NCBI RefSeq assembly: GCF_002157225.2
Contig: NZ_CP020038.1
Location: 2,634,501-2,698,500, forward strand
Reading direction: 5' to 3'
Length of the DNA stretch: 64,000 nucleotides
DNA from: Agarilytica rhodophyticola
GTDB taxonomy: Bacteria > Pseudomonadota > Gammaproteobacteria > Pseudomonadales > Cellvibrionaceae
The first letter of the stretch is position 1; the number at the start of each line of letters is the position of its first letter. Shown one piece after another: positions 16,293-24,068 of the stretch. Position numbers and translations under genes: made by a program. The notes beneath the pieces are model-generated. The model was given only the letters and a program-made list of their open reading frames with translations, did not search any database and was not told the origin of the DNA.

Positions 16293-16772
16293 ATGATTGC
16301 TAATTTTAATTTAATGTCAAAGATAGTAAAGACAAGCTTTTTTTTATTTAGCTTTACTATTGCTTCGATAGTCTCAGCAGAATCTTCACCGTCAAAAAAA
16401 GCTATGTCTTTCTCTTTGGCGAATGCCAAGCTTGAATGGCTTAACTGCCCTGACTTTCTGCCTTGTAAATTTGCCGTTTTACATGGTCAATTAGGTGGCG
16501 ACAATATGGATATTTTTCTGAAATTTCCAAGTAAGGCTAAAATTCCTTTTCATACCCATACTTCAGCTGAGCATATGGTTATGATCTCTGGTGAATTCCA
16601 TACTATTTATCAAGGTCAAGAAAAAGCTATTTTGAAATCAGGGGACTTTGCTTATGGCCCTGAACAATTACCTCACGACGGTTTTTGTGCAAGCAATATT
16701 GAATGTGTCATGTTTGTCGCATACGAAAAACCTCTTGATGCTGTTCCCTATGATATATCAAAAAAACAATAG
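16293..16772 (+). CDS. exported cupin-domain protein
   Basis: A product of about 159 residues with an N-terminal signal peptide (a hydrophobic run ending IASIVSAES) and a single cupin barrel: motif 1 HTHTSAEHMVMISGE and motif 2 GDFAYGPEQLPHDG, giving a likely His/Glu metal site. It resembles the DUF4437-like small cupins. The ATG at 16293 was chosen over a TTG at 16281, since that gives a normal signal peptide; an ATG at 16314 is also possible. It sits between the alcohol dehydrogenase and sulfurtransferase genes. Confidence 0.78.
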   Translation: MIANFNLMSKIVKTSFFLFSFTIASIVSAESSPSKKAMSFSLANAKLEWLNCPDFLPCKFAVLHGQLGGDNMDIFLKFPSKAKIPFHTHTSAEHMVMISGEFHTIYQGQEKAILKSGDFAYGPEQLPHDGFCASNIECVMFVAYEKPLDAVPYDISKKQ

Positions 16773-16787
16773 GACAGAGGTACTGCT

Positions 16788-17651
16788 ATGAAAATAGTTG
16801 ACAATACTTCTCCGCTTATTTCAGCATTAGAATTACAACCTTTGCTAAACAAAAAAAATGTCAAAGTCTTTGATATTCGAGGCAATTGGGGTGCGCCGCC
16901 AGTAAGTAATTATGATGATTACCTAAAAGGGCATATCCCGGCTGCAATCTATCTTGATTGGACTAAGTATTTTTTGCAGCAAGATCTCCCTATTGGCTTA
17001 GCCCCAATCGCTTCAAAAAAAGATGCCCAGAAGGCATTTAAGGAATTGGGAATATCTGAAACCGATTTGGTAGTTTTATACGATGACTATCATCATATGT
17101 TAGCAGGTCGAATTTGGTGGGCGATGCGTTACTGGGGCTTTTCAAATGTCAAAGTACTTAATGGCGGTTGGCAATACTGGATTGCGGAAGATTTTCCTAC
17201 AACGACAACGATTGGCTATGTTGAAGAAGGCCGCTTCTTAGTATCTGAACGCAGTGATTTAAGTGTCGGCCTTGAACGTATTAAAAATAGGGCAGACAAT
17301 GTATCTTTGATTGATGCGCGAGGTCCTGTTAATTATGGGGGTGATCCCTCAAAATCAGATACAGGTCATATACCCGGCGCCATCAATATTCCTTACTTTT
17401 CTGTATTGGATGATGTTTCGGGTTTGTTTAAAAATGAGGTATCTATAAGGGCTATATTTAATAAAAAAATATCGAATATTGATCGAGCTAAATTAATATC
17501 CTCCTGTGGCTCAGGTTATGCTGGCACAGTAATTCTTATCGCTCTTAAAGTTTTAGGTATTGATGCGGCTCTATTTGATGGCTCTTTTTCAGTATGGAAA
17601 GAAAGTGGAAATCTTGCTATTGAACAAGGCCCAATACAAAAAATTTTTTAA
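16788..17651 (+). CDS. tandem-rhodanese sulfurtransferase
   Basis: A 287-residue protein with two rhodanese domains, the second with active-site Cys240 in a CGSGYAGT loop. This resembles the CGSGVTA loop of 3-mercaptopyruvate sulfurtransferases more than the CRKGV loop of thiosulfate sulfurtransferases. It transfers sulfur to thiol acceptors or cyanide and would support thiol or sulfur redox balance. It follows the cupin gene by 15 bases (AGGACAGAGG upstream of the ATG) and precedes the last NTF2-like gene by 15 bases. Confidence 0.88.
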   Translation: MKIVDNTSPLISALELQPLLNKKNVKVFDIRGNWGAPPVSNYDDYLKGHIPAAIYLDWTKYFLQQDLPIGLAPIASKKDAQKAFKELGISETDLVVLYDDYHHMLAGRIWWAMRYWGFSNVKVLNGGWQYWIAEDFPTTTTIGYVEEGRFLVSERSDLSVGLERIKNRADNVSLIDARGPVNYGGDPSKSDTGHIPGAINIPYFSVLDDVSGLFKNEVSIRAIFNKKISNIDRAKLISSCGSGYAGTVILIALKVLGIDAALFDGSFSVWKESGNLAIEQGPIQKIF

Positions 17652-17666
17652 TAAGAGATAACGCGC

Positions 17667-18065
17667 ATGAATTCATTTCAACATTCGCCTGATGCTGAGG
17701 CGATTATGCAAATTAACAAAGGTGTGGAAACGGCAATACGTGATGCCGATGAAACCAGTGTTGAGCGTTTAGCTTCGATTTATACCAGTGAAGGTCAAAT
17801 GCTCCAACCTCACGGCGAAACACTTGCTGATAAAGATGCCATTAACAGCTATTGGCGGGGGGTATTGGATGCAGGTATTACCGATGCAAATTTAGAAACC
17901 ATAGAGCTGGACTTCATCGATGATACCGCGATTGAAGTGGGTTCATACCTTATGAAAAAAGGGGGAGCAGTCGCCGATATTGGTAAGTATCTTGTTGTTT
18001 GGAAAAAGGTAAACGGCCAATGGAAATACCATCGTGATATTTGGAATAGCAATCTTGCTACATGA
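17667..18065 (+). CDS. SnoaL/DUF4440-like NTF2-fold protein
   Basis: A 132-residue cytosolic protein of the ketosteroid-isomerase-like NTF2 superfamily: an N-terminal helix (AIMQINKGVETAIRDADE), the GEMLQPHGE-type strand (here GQMLQPHGE) and the C-terminal LVVWKKVNGQWKYHRDIWN pair that is common to this group. No signal peptide. The catalytic role, if any, is unknown. It ends the run that starts at 13912 and is followed by an imperfect 15-bp inverted repeat at 18140-18179. Confidence 0.82.
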   Translation: MNSFQHSPDAEAIMQINKGVETAIRDADETSVERLASIYTSEGQMLQPHGETLADKDAINSYWRGVLDAGITDANLETIELDFIDDTAIEVGSYLMKKGGAVADIGKYLVVWKKVNGQWKYHRDIWNSNLAT

Positions 18066-18139
18066 AAACCACAGTGATTATGAAGAGTGTATTTTAATTT
18101 TTAGGTCTATATTGACAGCTTTTCTTGTTTAGTATATTC

Positions 18140-18179
18140 GATGAACCGGTATTTTTCTTGGGTTAAATATCGATTCATC
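18140..18179. repeat. imperfect inverted repeat between convergent genes
   Basis: GATGAACCGGTATTT (18140-18154) pairs with AAATATCGATTCATC (18165-18179) with one G-U pair and one mismatch, around a 10-base loop. It lies between two convergent genes, where a shared terminator would be expected, but no T-tract follows on either strand. Confidence 0.5.
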
Positions 18180-18203
18180 TATGAGAGCAATCTCGTCAGC
18201 TAC

Positions 18204-18956
18204 TTAATTATTTTTTTGGTTTTCTGCATCAATTTTTTTTTGTTCTTCGATTGCCATATTTTTTAAATCTTTCAACATGTTATTTTGTCTTGATGCATAA
18301 TCATAAGAGAAAAACATTCGATTAAATAAAGCGTTATTATTAATGGTTGAACTATTTTCATCTTTTTTCTGGTTCATAATAATAGCGTTATAGTGAACTT
18401 CAATGTTTCCTTTTTTTCCTTCTTTTAACCTAAAAAGCTGATAATGATCTTGAGTCGAATATTCGTCTGGATAGTTCTCCTCGATCATTACATGATGCCC
18501 AGGACGAATATCCAAGACGCTACCGGTTACTCTGAGATCGGGAATATTTTGTAAAGGAAAACTTCTGTGTGTGAGGCTAAGATTTAAACCTTCTCCCTCC
18601 CACTTGATATCCTTATGAGCCCATTCGTTCATTAATTTTTCTATATGGCAGCAAGCGCGGTATGCTGCTTCTCTAGTGATATTAGGCGGTAAAGATATGC
18701 TTTTATGTGTTCTAATTGCGCCTTTTTTGCCACTTAATGAAAGCCCAGTATATTGTTCGGATCGTGAAATTTTATCATTGTCCTTCATTCCTAATGGCTC
18801 TAGAAGGCTATTTAGTCTGGTGTTATCTTGTGAAAGTACTGGTGAATGAGAAATTGCTTTATGATACTTACTTTTACAAGTAGTCGAATCTGAAAATATT
18901 TGTGAAGCTCGATCCGTTGTCACTGCCCCGAATCTTGGTAAATATATGTCTGCCAT
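18204..18956 (-). CDS. hypothetical protein, 250 residues
   Basis: I recognise no family. There is no signal peptide or membrane helix. The N-terminal 80 residues are Ser/Thr-rich and probably disordered. The central part alternates strands and helices, and the C terminus (from about 210) is a charged helix (KNMAIEEQKKIDAENQKN). No clear Shine-Dalgarno precedes the ATG. It lies downstream of putA on the same strand, 271 bases away, across a hairpin-rich gap. It may be a species-specific secreted or accessory protein; the single long frame and low GC are the main evidence for it. Confidence 0.55.
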   Translation of the reverse strand: MADIYLPRFGAVTTDRASQIFSDSTTCKSKYHKAISHSPVLSQDNTRLNSLLEPLGMKDNDKISRSEQYTGLSLSGKKGAIRTHKSISLPPNITREAAYRACCHIEKLMNEWAHKDIKWEGEGLNLSLTHRSFPLQNIPDLRVTGSVLDIRPGHHVMIEENYPDEYSTQDHYQLFRLKEGKKGNIEVHYNAIIMNQKKDENSSTINNNALFNRMFFSYDYASRQNNMLKDLKNMAIEEQKKIDAENQKNN

Positions 18957-19057
18957 TATTTATAATCTTTAAATTAAGTTTATTAAGTTAGGTGTGTGCT
19001 GTGTTAGTGCGATCTTAAAAAATAAGTTCGGAGGAAGGGAGAAAGATTATAAGATCG

Positions 19058-19090
19058 CGACATTTTATTGCTTTAAGCAATAAAATGTCG
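19058..19090. repeat. perfect 15-bp stem hairpin
   Basis: CGACATTTTATTGCT (19058-19072) is followed by a TTA loop and its exact reverse complement (19076-19090). There is no T-tract on either strand. On the putA strand it lies about 140 bases after the stop codon and could protect the message 3' end. Confidence 0.75.
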
Positions 19091-19135
19091 GGGCTCTTGC
19101 TGTTGAGCTCGATCGTAAATGGAGTAATTATTATT

Positions 19136-19155
19136 GGCACTTATCAATAAGTGCC
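19136..19155. repeat. perfect 9-bp stem hairpin after putA
   Basis: GGCACTTAT and ATAAGTGCC flank a two-base loop (CA), about 73 bases after the putA stop codon. It lacks a T-tract on either strand. With the hairpin at 19058-19090 it forms a tandem hairpin pair. Confidence 0.7.
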
Positions 19156-19227
19156 GTAGCTTAATATTACATTTATGACGTCGATATTGAAGCCTGTCGA
19201 CTATTGAGCATTTTGTCTAGGCACATT

Positions 19228-22200
19228 TTATTGTTCTAGGGAGAGCAATTGCGCATTGCCACCTGTTGCCACAGTATTTATTGTTAGTGTTTTTTCAGTC
19301 GCAAAACGAAATAAATAATGGGGGCCACCGGCTTTGGGGCCTGTACCCGATAACCCTTGCCCACCGAAGGGGTTAACGCCTACCACAGCACCAACCATGT
19401 TGCGATTCACATAGGTATTGCCTACTTTTGCTCGGCTAAAAATGTAGTCTGCTTTGCTCTCAATGCGTGAATGTAAGCCCAGTGTTAAGCCGTAGCCCAT
19501 GGCGTTAATATCATCGATAACAGTGTCAAGCTTGTTTGCGCTGTAGCGTAGAATATGGAGGATTGGCCCGAAAACTTCTCCGTTAAGTTGTTTAAGGCTA
19601 TCCAATTCAAAAATATGTGGGCCAACAAAAGTACCTGATGATGGAAGCCTATTATTTTCTGTTTTATAGATAACTTTAGCTTCCTGCTGCATTCTTTGAA
19701 TATGTGTTAACAACATTTGTTGGGCATTTTTGTCAATTACAGGACCCACATCGGTATTTAGCTGCCATGGTTGACCGATGGTAATTTCATCGCAGGCACC
19801 TTTTAACATGTCGATTAAGTTATCGGCGATATCCTCTTGAATTAATAAGACACGCAACGCTGAGCAACGCTGACCGGCACTCATAAAGGAAGAGGCAATA
19901 ACATCATCTACAACTTGCTCAAGTAATGCCGTGGAATCCACTATCATCACGTTTTGACCACCTGTTTCGGCAATAAAGGGGATGATGGGGCCTTCTTTTT
20001 TGGCTAATTGCAACTGAATATGTTTTGCTGTAGCCGTTGAGCCAGTAAAGGCGATGCCGGCAATACGGGAGTCATCGACAAGCTGTGCGCCGAGCTCTCG
20101 GCCGCCAGTAAGAAGATGCAGCACCTCCTTGGGAATTCCAGCTTTGTGCATTAATTCAATAGTCTTAGAGGCAACCAAAGGTGTTTGTTCAGCCGGCTTA
20201 GCAATCACACTATTACCGGAAGCCAGAGCGGCAACAATTTGTCCGGTAAAAATAGCCAGTGGAAAATTCCACGGACTGACACACAAAAATATTCCGCGAC
20301 CGTGTAAGCTTAAAGCATTGGTTTCTCCTGTCGGCCCCGGCATCATGTGGGGGGTGGCAAAGTGCTGTCTGGCCAGCTGCGCATAGTAGCGACAAAAATC
20401 TACCGCTTCTCGAATCTCGCTAATGGCATCAGCGATTGTACGTCCCGCTTCATAACATATTAGTGCCATAAACTCGGGTTGTTGTTGCTCTATACCATCG
20501 GCGATTTTTTCAAGAATTAACGCCCTTTGTTCCGCCGGGCATTTATCCCATTGTGCTTGAGCGGCGTGTGCGCTTGCTAAGGCTTGCTCTATATCTTCAC
20601 TGCCTACCTCACTTGAATAACCCACAAGAGAGCCATCGGCAGGGGAGTGAATCGCTTGCTGGCTTTCTATTTTTTCGCCATTAACAATAGCTCCACCTAT
20701 ATAGTGATGTTGACCAAAATCTATTAAGCGCTTTTGTAGAGGAATTATTTCAGCACCGTTATCAATATCGATGCCCTTAGCATTAATGCGTGGTTGTTGG
20801 CTGTGTTGAAAAATTTTCTCGGGTGTCTGAATACTCGGATGACGATAGGGCTGATATGCGCTTACCGTGGAAAAAACATCGGTAATTAACGCATCTGCTG
20901 GTGTCGACTCATCCATAAAGCGATTAACAAAAGAACTATTCGCACCATTTTCTAATAGTCTTCTTACCAAATAAGGGAGTAAGTCTTTGTGGGCACCTAC
21001 TGGGGCATAGACGCGAATAGACGGTGTATCCTCCACCGACTCTACCAGTTGATCGTAGAGCAAATGCCCCATGCCATGAAGGCGCTGAAATTCATAGTGT
21101 TTGTTTTTGCCTATTTCATAAATCAGTGCAATGGTGTAGGCATTATGGGTTGCAAACTGAGGATATATATAACCTTGCGCATTGAGTAATAGTTCTGCAC
21201 ATATTTGATACGATAAATCGGTATTAGCTTTGCGAGTGAACACTGGATAATCTTCCAATCCGTGCTCTTGTGCGTGTTTAATTTCGCTATCCCAATAAGC
21301 CCCTTTTACTAAACGAACAGTAAACTTTTGTTTATTTTTTTGTGCCAGGGCAATTAACCACTTAGCGACATACGGAGCACGTTTTTGATAGGCTTGTAAG
21401 ACAAAGCCCAAACCATTCCACTGCAATTGTTTTGCTTGTTCTGCCAAGGCTTCGAATAAATCTAGCGATATATCTAAGCGGTTAGCTTCTTCGGCATCAA
21501 TATTTAAGCCAATATTATACTCGGCCGCTAGTGCCACTAACTCGTTAATACGAGGTAGTAATTCATCCATAACCCTTTGTTTATGAGAAAATGCGTAGCG
21601 GGGATGAAGCGCGGATAATTTAATGGAAATGCCATCAGCCTGGTTCACATCATCATCTTTAGCACACTTGCTTGCTTTGCCTATGGCGTGGATGGCCTCG
21701 CTATAGGCTTGGAAATACTTATTTGCATCTTTTGCGGTTCTGGCGCCTTCGCCCAACATATCGAAAGAAAAACGCGTGCCTTTACGGTTTTCTTTATAGC
21801 CTCTTTTACGGGCCTCACTAATAGTGCGGCCGAGCACATATTGACCGCCTAAAATACGCATCGCTTGCAGCATTGCCGTGCGGATAACCGGTTCCCCCAG
21901 GCGGCTAATCATGCTGTTGTACCAAGGTGCATCTTTACTTAGTTTTTCCGGTTCAATAATTTTCCCCGTCAGCATTAGACCCCAGGTAGAAGCATTGACA
22001 AACAGGGAGTCGGACTGGCCCAAGTGAATCTGCCAGTCGCCTACCGCGACTTTCTCGGCGATGAGTTTATCGGCTGTATCGGCATCTGGAATACGCAACA
22101 GCGATTCGGCTAAGCACATAAGCGCGATGCCTTCTTTGTTAGATAAGCCAAACTCTTGTAAAAACGCGTCCAGGGTTCCACGCGAGTCTTTACTCTCTCT

Positions 22201-22353
22201 TGAACGTATTACTAATTCTCTCGATTGTTTCAGTATTCTTTCTCGCGCTGCACGATCGAGTTTACTGAGCGCTAATAGATTAGCGACACACTCATTCTCA
22301 TCTTGATGAATATGTTGCTCAATATGCGTGCGGATATCTGAGAGCGGGGCCAT
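19228..22353 (-). CDS. putA: bifunctional proline dehydrogenase / L-glutamate-gamma-semialdehyde dehydrogenase PutA
   Basis: A 1041-residue PutA that oxidises proline to glutamate in two steps, with FAD (proline dehydrogenase, about 150-480, including RLVKGAYWD at 347-355 and the RRLLENGANSSFVNRF block) and with NAD (P5C dehydrogenase, about 560-1030, with catalytic Cys830 in SAGQRCSAL and Glu796 in IAETGG). It lacks the N-terminal ribbon-helix-helix DNA-binding domain of the E. coli protein (1320 residues), so it is a short, catalysis-only (type A) form and cannot repress its own gene. A GAAAGGAAAGG precedes the start. Hairpin arrays flank it on both sides. Confidence 0.97.
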   Translation of the reverse strand: MAPLSDIRTHIEQHIHQDENECVANLLALSKLDRAARERILKQSRELVIRSRESKDSRGTLDAFLQEFGLSNKEGIALMCLAESLLRIPDADTADKLIAEKVAVGDWQIHLGQSDSLFVNASTWGLMLTGKIIEPEKLSKDAPWYNSMISRLGEPVIRTAMLQAMRILGGQYVLGRTISEARKRGYKENRKGTRFSFDMLGEGARTAKDANKYFQAYSEAIHAIGKASKCAKDDDVNQADGISIKLSALHPRYAFSHKQRVMDELLPRINELVALAAEYNIGLNIDAEEANRLDISLDLFEALAEQAKQLQWNGLGFVLQAYQKRAPYVAKWLIALAQKNKQKFTVRLVKGAYWDSEIKHAQEHGLEDYPVFTRKANTDLSYQICAELLLNAQGYIYPQFATHNAYTIALIYEIGKNKHYEFQRLHGMGHLLYDQLVESVEDTPSIRVYAPVGAHKDLLPYLVRRLLENGANSSFVNRFMDESTPADALITDVFSTVSAYQPYRHPSIQTPEKIFQHSQQPRINAKGIDIDNGAEIIPLQKRLIDFGQHHYIGGAIVNGEKIESQQAIHSPADGSLVGYSSEVGSEDIEQALASAHAAQAQWDKCPAEQRALILEKIADGIEQQQPEFMALICYEAGRTIADAISEIREAVDFCRYYAQLARQHFATPHMMPGPTGETNALSLHGRGIFLCVSPWNFPLAIFTGQIVAALASGNSVIAKPAEQTPLVASKTIELMHKAGIPKEVLHLLTGGRELGAQLVDDSRIAGIAFTGSTATAKHIQLQLAKKEGPIIPFIAETGGQNVMIVDSTALLEQVVDDVIASSFMSAGQRCSALRVLLIQEDIADNLIDMLKGACDEITIGQPWQLNTDVGPVIDKNAQQMLLTHIQRMQQEAKVIYKTENNRLPSSGTFVGPHIFELDSLKQLNGEVFGPILHILRYSANKLDTVIDDINAMGYGLTLGLHSRIESKADYIFSRAKVGNTYVNRNMVGAVVGVNPFGGQGLSGTGPKAGGPHYLFRFATEKTLTINTVATGGNAQLLSLEQ

Positions 22354-22793
22354 AACCTTTCCTTTCGAAAAACTGTAAAGCAGAATGTCTATGATATAGA
22401 ACTCTTATCATTTCTGTTAATCTGGGAAACTTGTTTTCCAGATTAACTACTATAGGGCAAGGATGCCCTAACATCGGCATAGCCGATGCAAGCCATTGAA
22501 AATCGAGAAACTTCGCACAGTTAAGGTTTTCAATGGTATTCATCAAATAGTTCAGGACGAACTATTTGATTGCTAGGCTAATAGCCGAGAGTTCGCCGCC
22601 ATTACAACGATTAAAACACGAGGTTCCTCACAGGTAATATGATATCCAAATGCTGCTTTAGTCGACACAAAATATATGTCTTTTCTTCGGTCGGTATGAC
22701 GTAAATTGTTCTGTAAATTTGCTAGGTCACAATCTGAATTTTTATCTTATGGTAGGATAGACATTCGAGATTAAATGATTGTTTGGGGGAAAT
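22354..22793. other. 440-base divergent intergenic region
   Basis: This gap between putA and the lipoprotein gene holds the hairpin array (listed separately) and AT-rich sequence at 22620-22780, probably with promoters in both directions. No further gene was recognised. Confidence 0.5.
22417..22586. repeat. array of six hairpins upstream of putA, two with AGGA loops
   Basis: The hairpins follow one another without gaps: 22417-22446 (14-bp stem, one G-U, 2-base loop), 22454-22469 (AGGGCA/TGCCCT, loop AGGA), 22472-22488 (CATCGGC/GCCGATG, loop ATA), 22493-22536 (CCATTGAAAA and its complement, large loop), 22542-22570 (12-bp stem, loop AGGAC) and 22576-22586 (GGCT/AGCC, loop AAT). Read rightward, the two GGA loops look like CsrA-type sites; read leftward, the array is the putA leader. 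Neither strand has a T-tract after it. Confidence 0.7.
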
Positions 22794-23102
22794 ATGGGTC
22801 GAGTGTTGGTTCTAGCACTATGTGTTATCGCTACGGGGTGTAAGTGGGTGAAGCCATCGGATAATGGTAAGGACGTTGCGCTGGTGAAGCCTATTCATGT
22901 GCAGAATTGTAAGAAGCTGGCGGTAACCACTTCTGTAGGCAAGAAGAAGGTTGGCTTTGTCAAGCGCAAAGACGATGTGGTAAGCGATGAGTTGGTGACT
23001 TTAGCTAAAAATGAAGCTGCAAAGATCAATGGTGATACAATTGTGGCAATCGGTGAAATGGTCGACGGTAGTCAAAAGTTCGATATCTATTCCTGCCAAT
23101 AA
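22794..23102 (+). CDS. small lipoprotein, DUF4156-like
   Basis: A 102-residue product with a signal peptide and lipobox (LCVIATGC, lipidated Cys at residue 13), followed by a small periplasmic domain with the VGKKKVGFVKRKDDVVSDELVTLAKNEAA layout and a final Cys pair, as in the DUF4156/RcsF-like group. The ATG at 22794 was chosen because GGGGGA lies a few bases upstream; the ATG five codons earlier is less suited. It should be anchored in the outer membrane; its role is unknown. A terminator follows it. Confidence 0.75.
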   Translation: MGRVLVLALCVIATGCKWVKPSDNGKDVALVKPIHVQNCKKLAVTTSVGKKKVGFVKRKDDVVSDELVTLAKNEAAKINGDTIVAIGEMVDGSQKFDIYSCQ

Positions 23103-23160
23103 TTTACTTCAGCAATATCGCTTAAGAAATACGCCTACTGAGCGATTACTCTTTTTATTG

Positions 23161-23202
23161 CAAGCAAAAAGCTACCTTTATGAAGGGTGGCTTTTTGCTT
23201 GG
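23161..23202 (+). terminator. hairpin terminator after the lipoprotein gene
   Basis: CAAGCAAAAAGC and GCTTTTTGCTTG form a 12-bp stem with a further weak pairing inside the loop (TACC with GGGTG). The stem includes internal A and T tracts of five bases but no separate T-tail, so its strength is uncertain. It lies about 60 bases after the stop codon. Confidence 0.6.
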
Positions 23203-23407
23203 CACTTAATACTTTAAAAGGGGTTTTTATAGCCTTCGAGACTTAAGATCAGCTAAAGTCTGGCTGATGCTCGTAGGATATATGCATAGTAAGGCTTGGG
23301 TTTATAAGAGTGTCACATTCTCCCGATAAAGTCGTCACCGGAGATTAGTGCATGAGTCAGTATTAGCTAAGTTTTCATTAGCAAGAGCATATTCTTATTT
23401 TTCATCA

Positions 23408-23728
23408 TCATAATGCACCTCTCGCACGAGCACTAGCCTCAGCTTTCAGTTTCATAACTTTATTTATACGATTTAGCTGTCGCGTTGCTTCTCTTATAGC
23501 CTCTCTATTATTCGGCTTACTTACAGCGTTTGCTAAATTGGTACGACGTTTTGCTGCTTCTTTTCGTAGGTCTTTTATGGTGAGAGACTGTATGGCTTGG
23601 GCTTGAGTCAAACGAGGTGTCGCCGAAGTTGATCTTGCATAACCTGTACTTCTATTTACGGTACTTGATGTAGGATGTGTATTTACACCGTGTATTGTCG
23701 ATCTGTAGTCCGAAGGGCCTGGGAACAT
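23408..23728 (-). CDS. small basic hypothetical protein
   Basis: A 106-residue product that I cannot assign to a family. The N-terminal half is Ser/Thr/Pro-rich and probably unstructured; the C-terminal half (from about 50) is one highly basic amphipathic helical region (DLRKEAAKRRTNLANAV and onward), with an Arg/Lys/Ala-rich tail. AGGAGA lies five bases before the ATG on the coding strand, good support for translation. There is no signal peptide. A nucleic-acid-binding or secreted role would be speculation. Confidence 0.55.
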   Translation of the reverse strand: MFPGPSDYRSTIHGVNTHPTSSTVNRSTGYARSTSATPRLTQAQAIQSLTIKDLRKEAAKRRTNLANAVSKPNNREAIREATRQLNRINKVMKLKAEASARARGAL

Positions 23729-23949
23729 ATATTCTCCTAAATTTGATTAAATCGATAATTTCCTAGCTTTGTAGTAACTACCACCTGATTGGTTCGGTCA
23801 TTTATCTACTGACGCTTGGCTATCTTAAAATATTGGCGCTCAGAGCAATGAAGTTGCATTGAACTCCATAATTCAGCTCGTTAGCTGCTGGATTTTGCTG
23901 TGTATTGGGATGTGTTTTTGTCTGTATTTTGATCTCTCACGTCTTATAC

Positions 23950-23977
23950 CTTGAATTACCTTCAAGTGTCCCCATTT
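23950..23977 (+). promoter_or_regulatory. heat-shock (sigma-32) promoter of htpG
   Basis: CTTGAAT (23950-23956), a 13-base spacer and CCCCATTT (23970-23977) match the sigma-32 consensus CTTGAAA-N(13-15)-CCCCATNT at all but one or two bases. It lies 92 bases upstream of the htpG start codon. Transcription should start near 23984 and be induced by heat shock through RpoH. Confidence 0.87.
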
Positions 23978-24068
23978 TTGCTCCAAGTATTTCAATGAAC
24001 ATCAGATTGATCGCTTTTTGATGGGATTTGCACCATAACATTCTTACTATCTAAAGGAGTCTTGCTTC

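Noticed and set aside
22417-22446. First putA-side hairpin as an intrinsic terminator
   Set aside because: The 14-bp stem is strong, but no T-tract follows on either strand, and it sits at the start of a hairpin array and not at a gene end.
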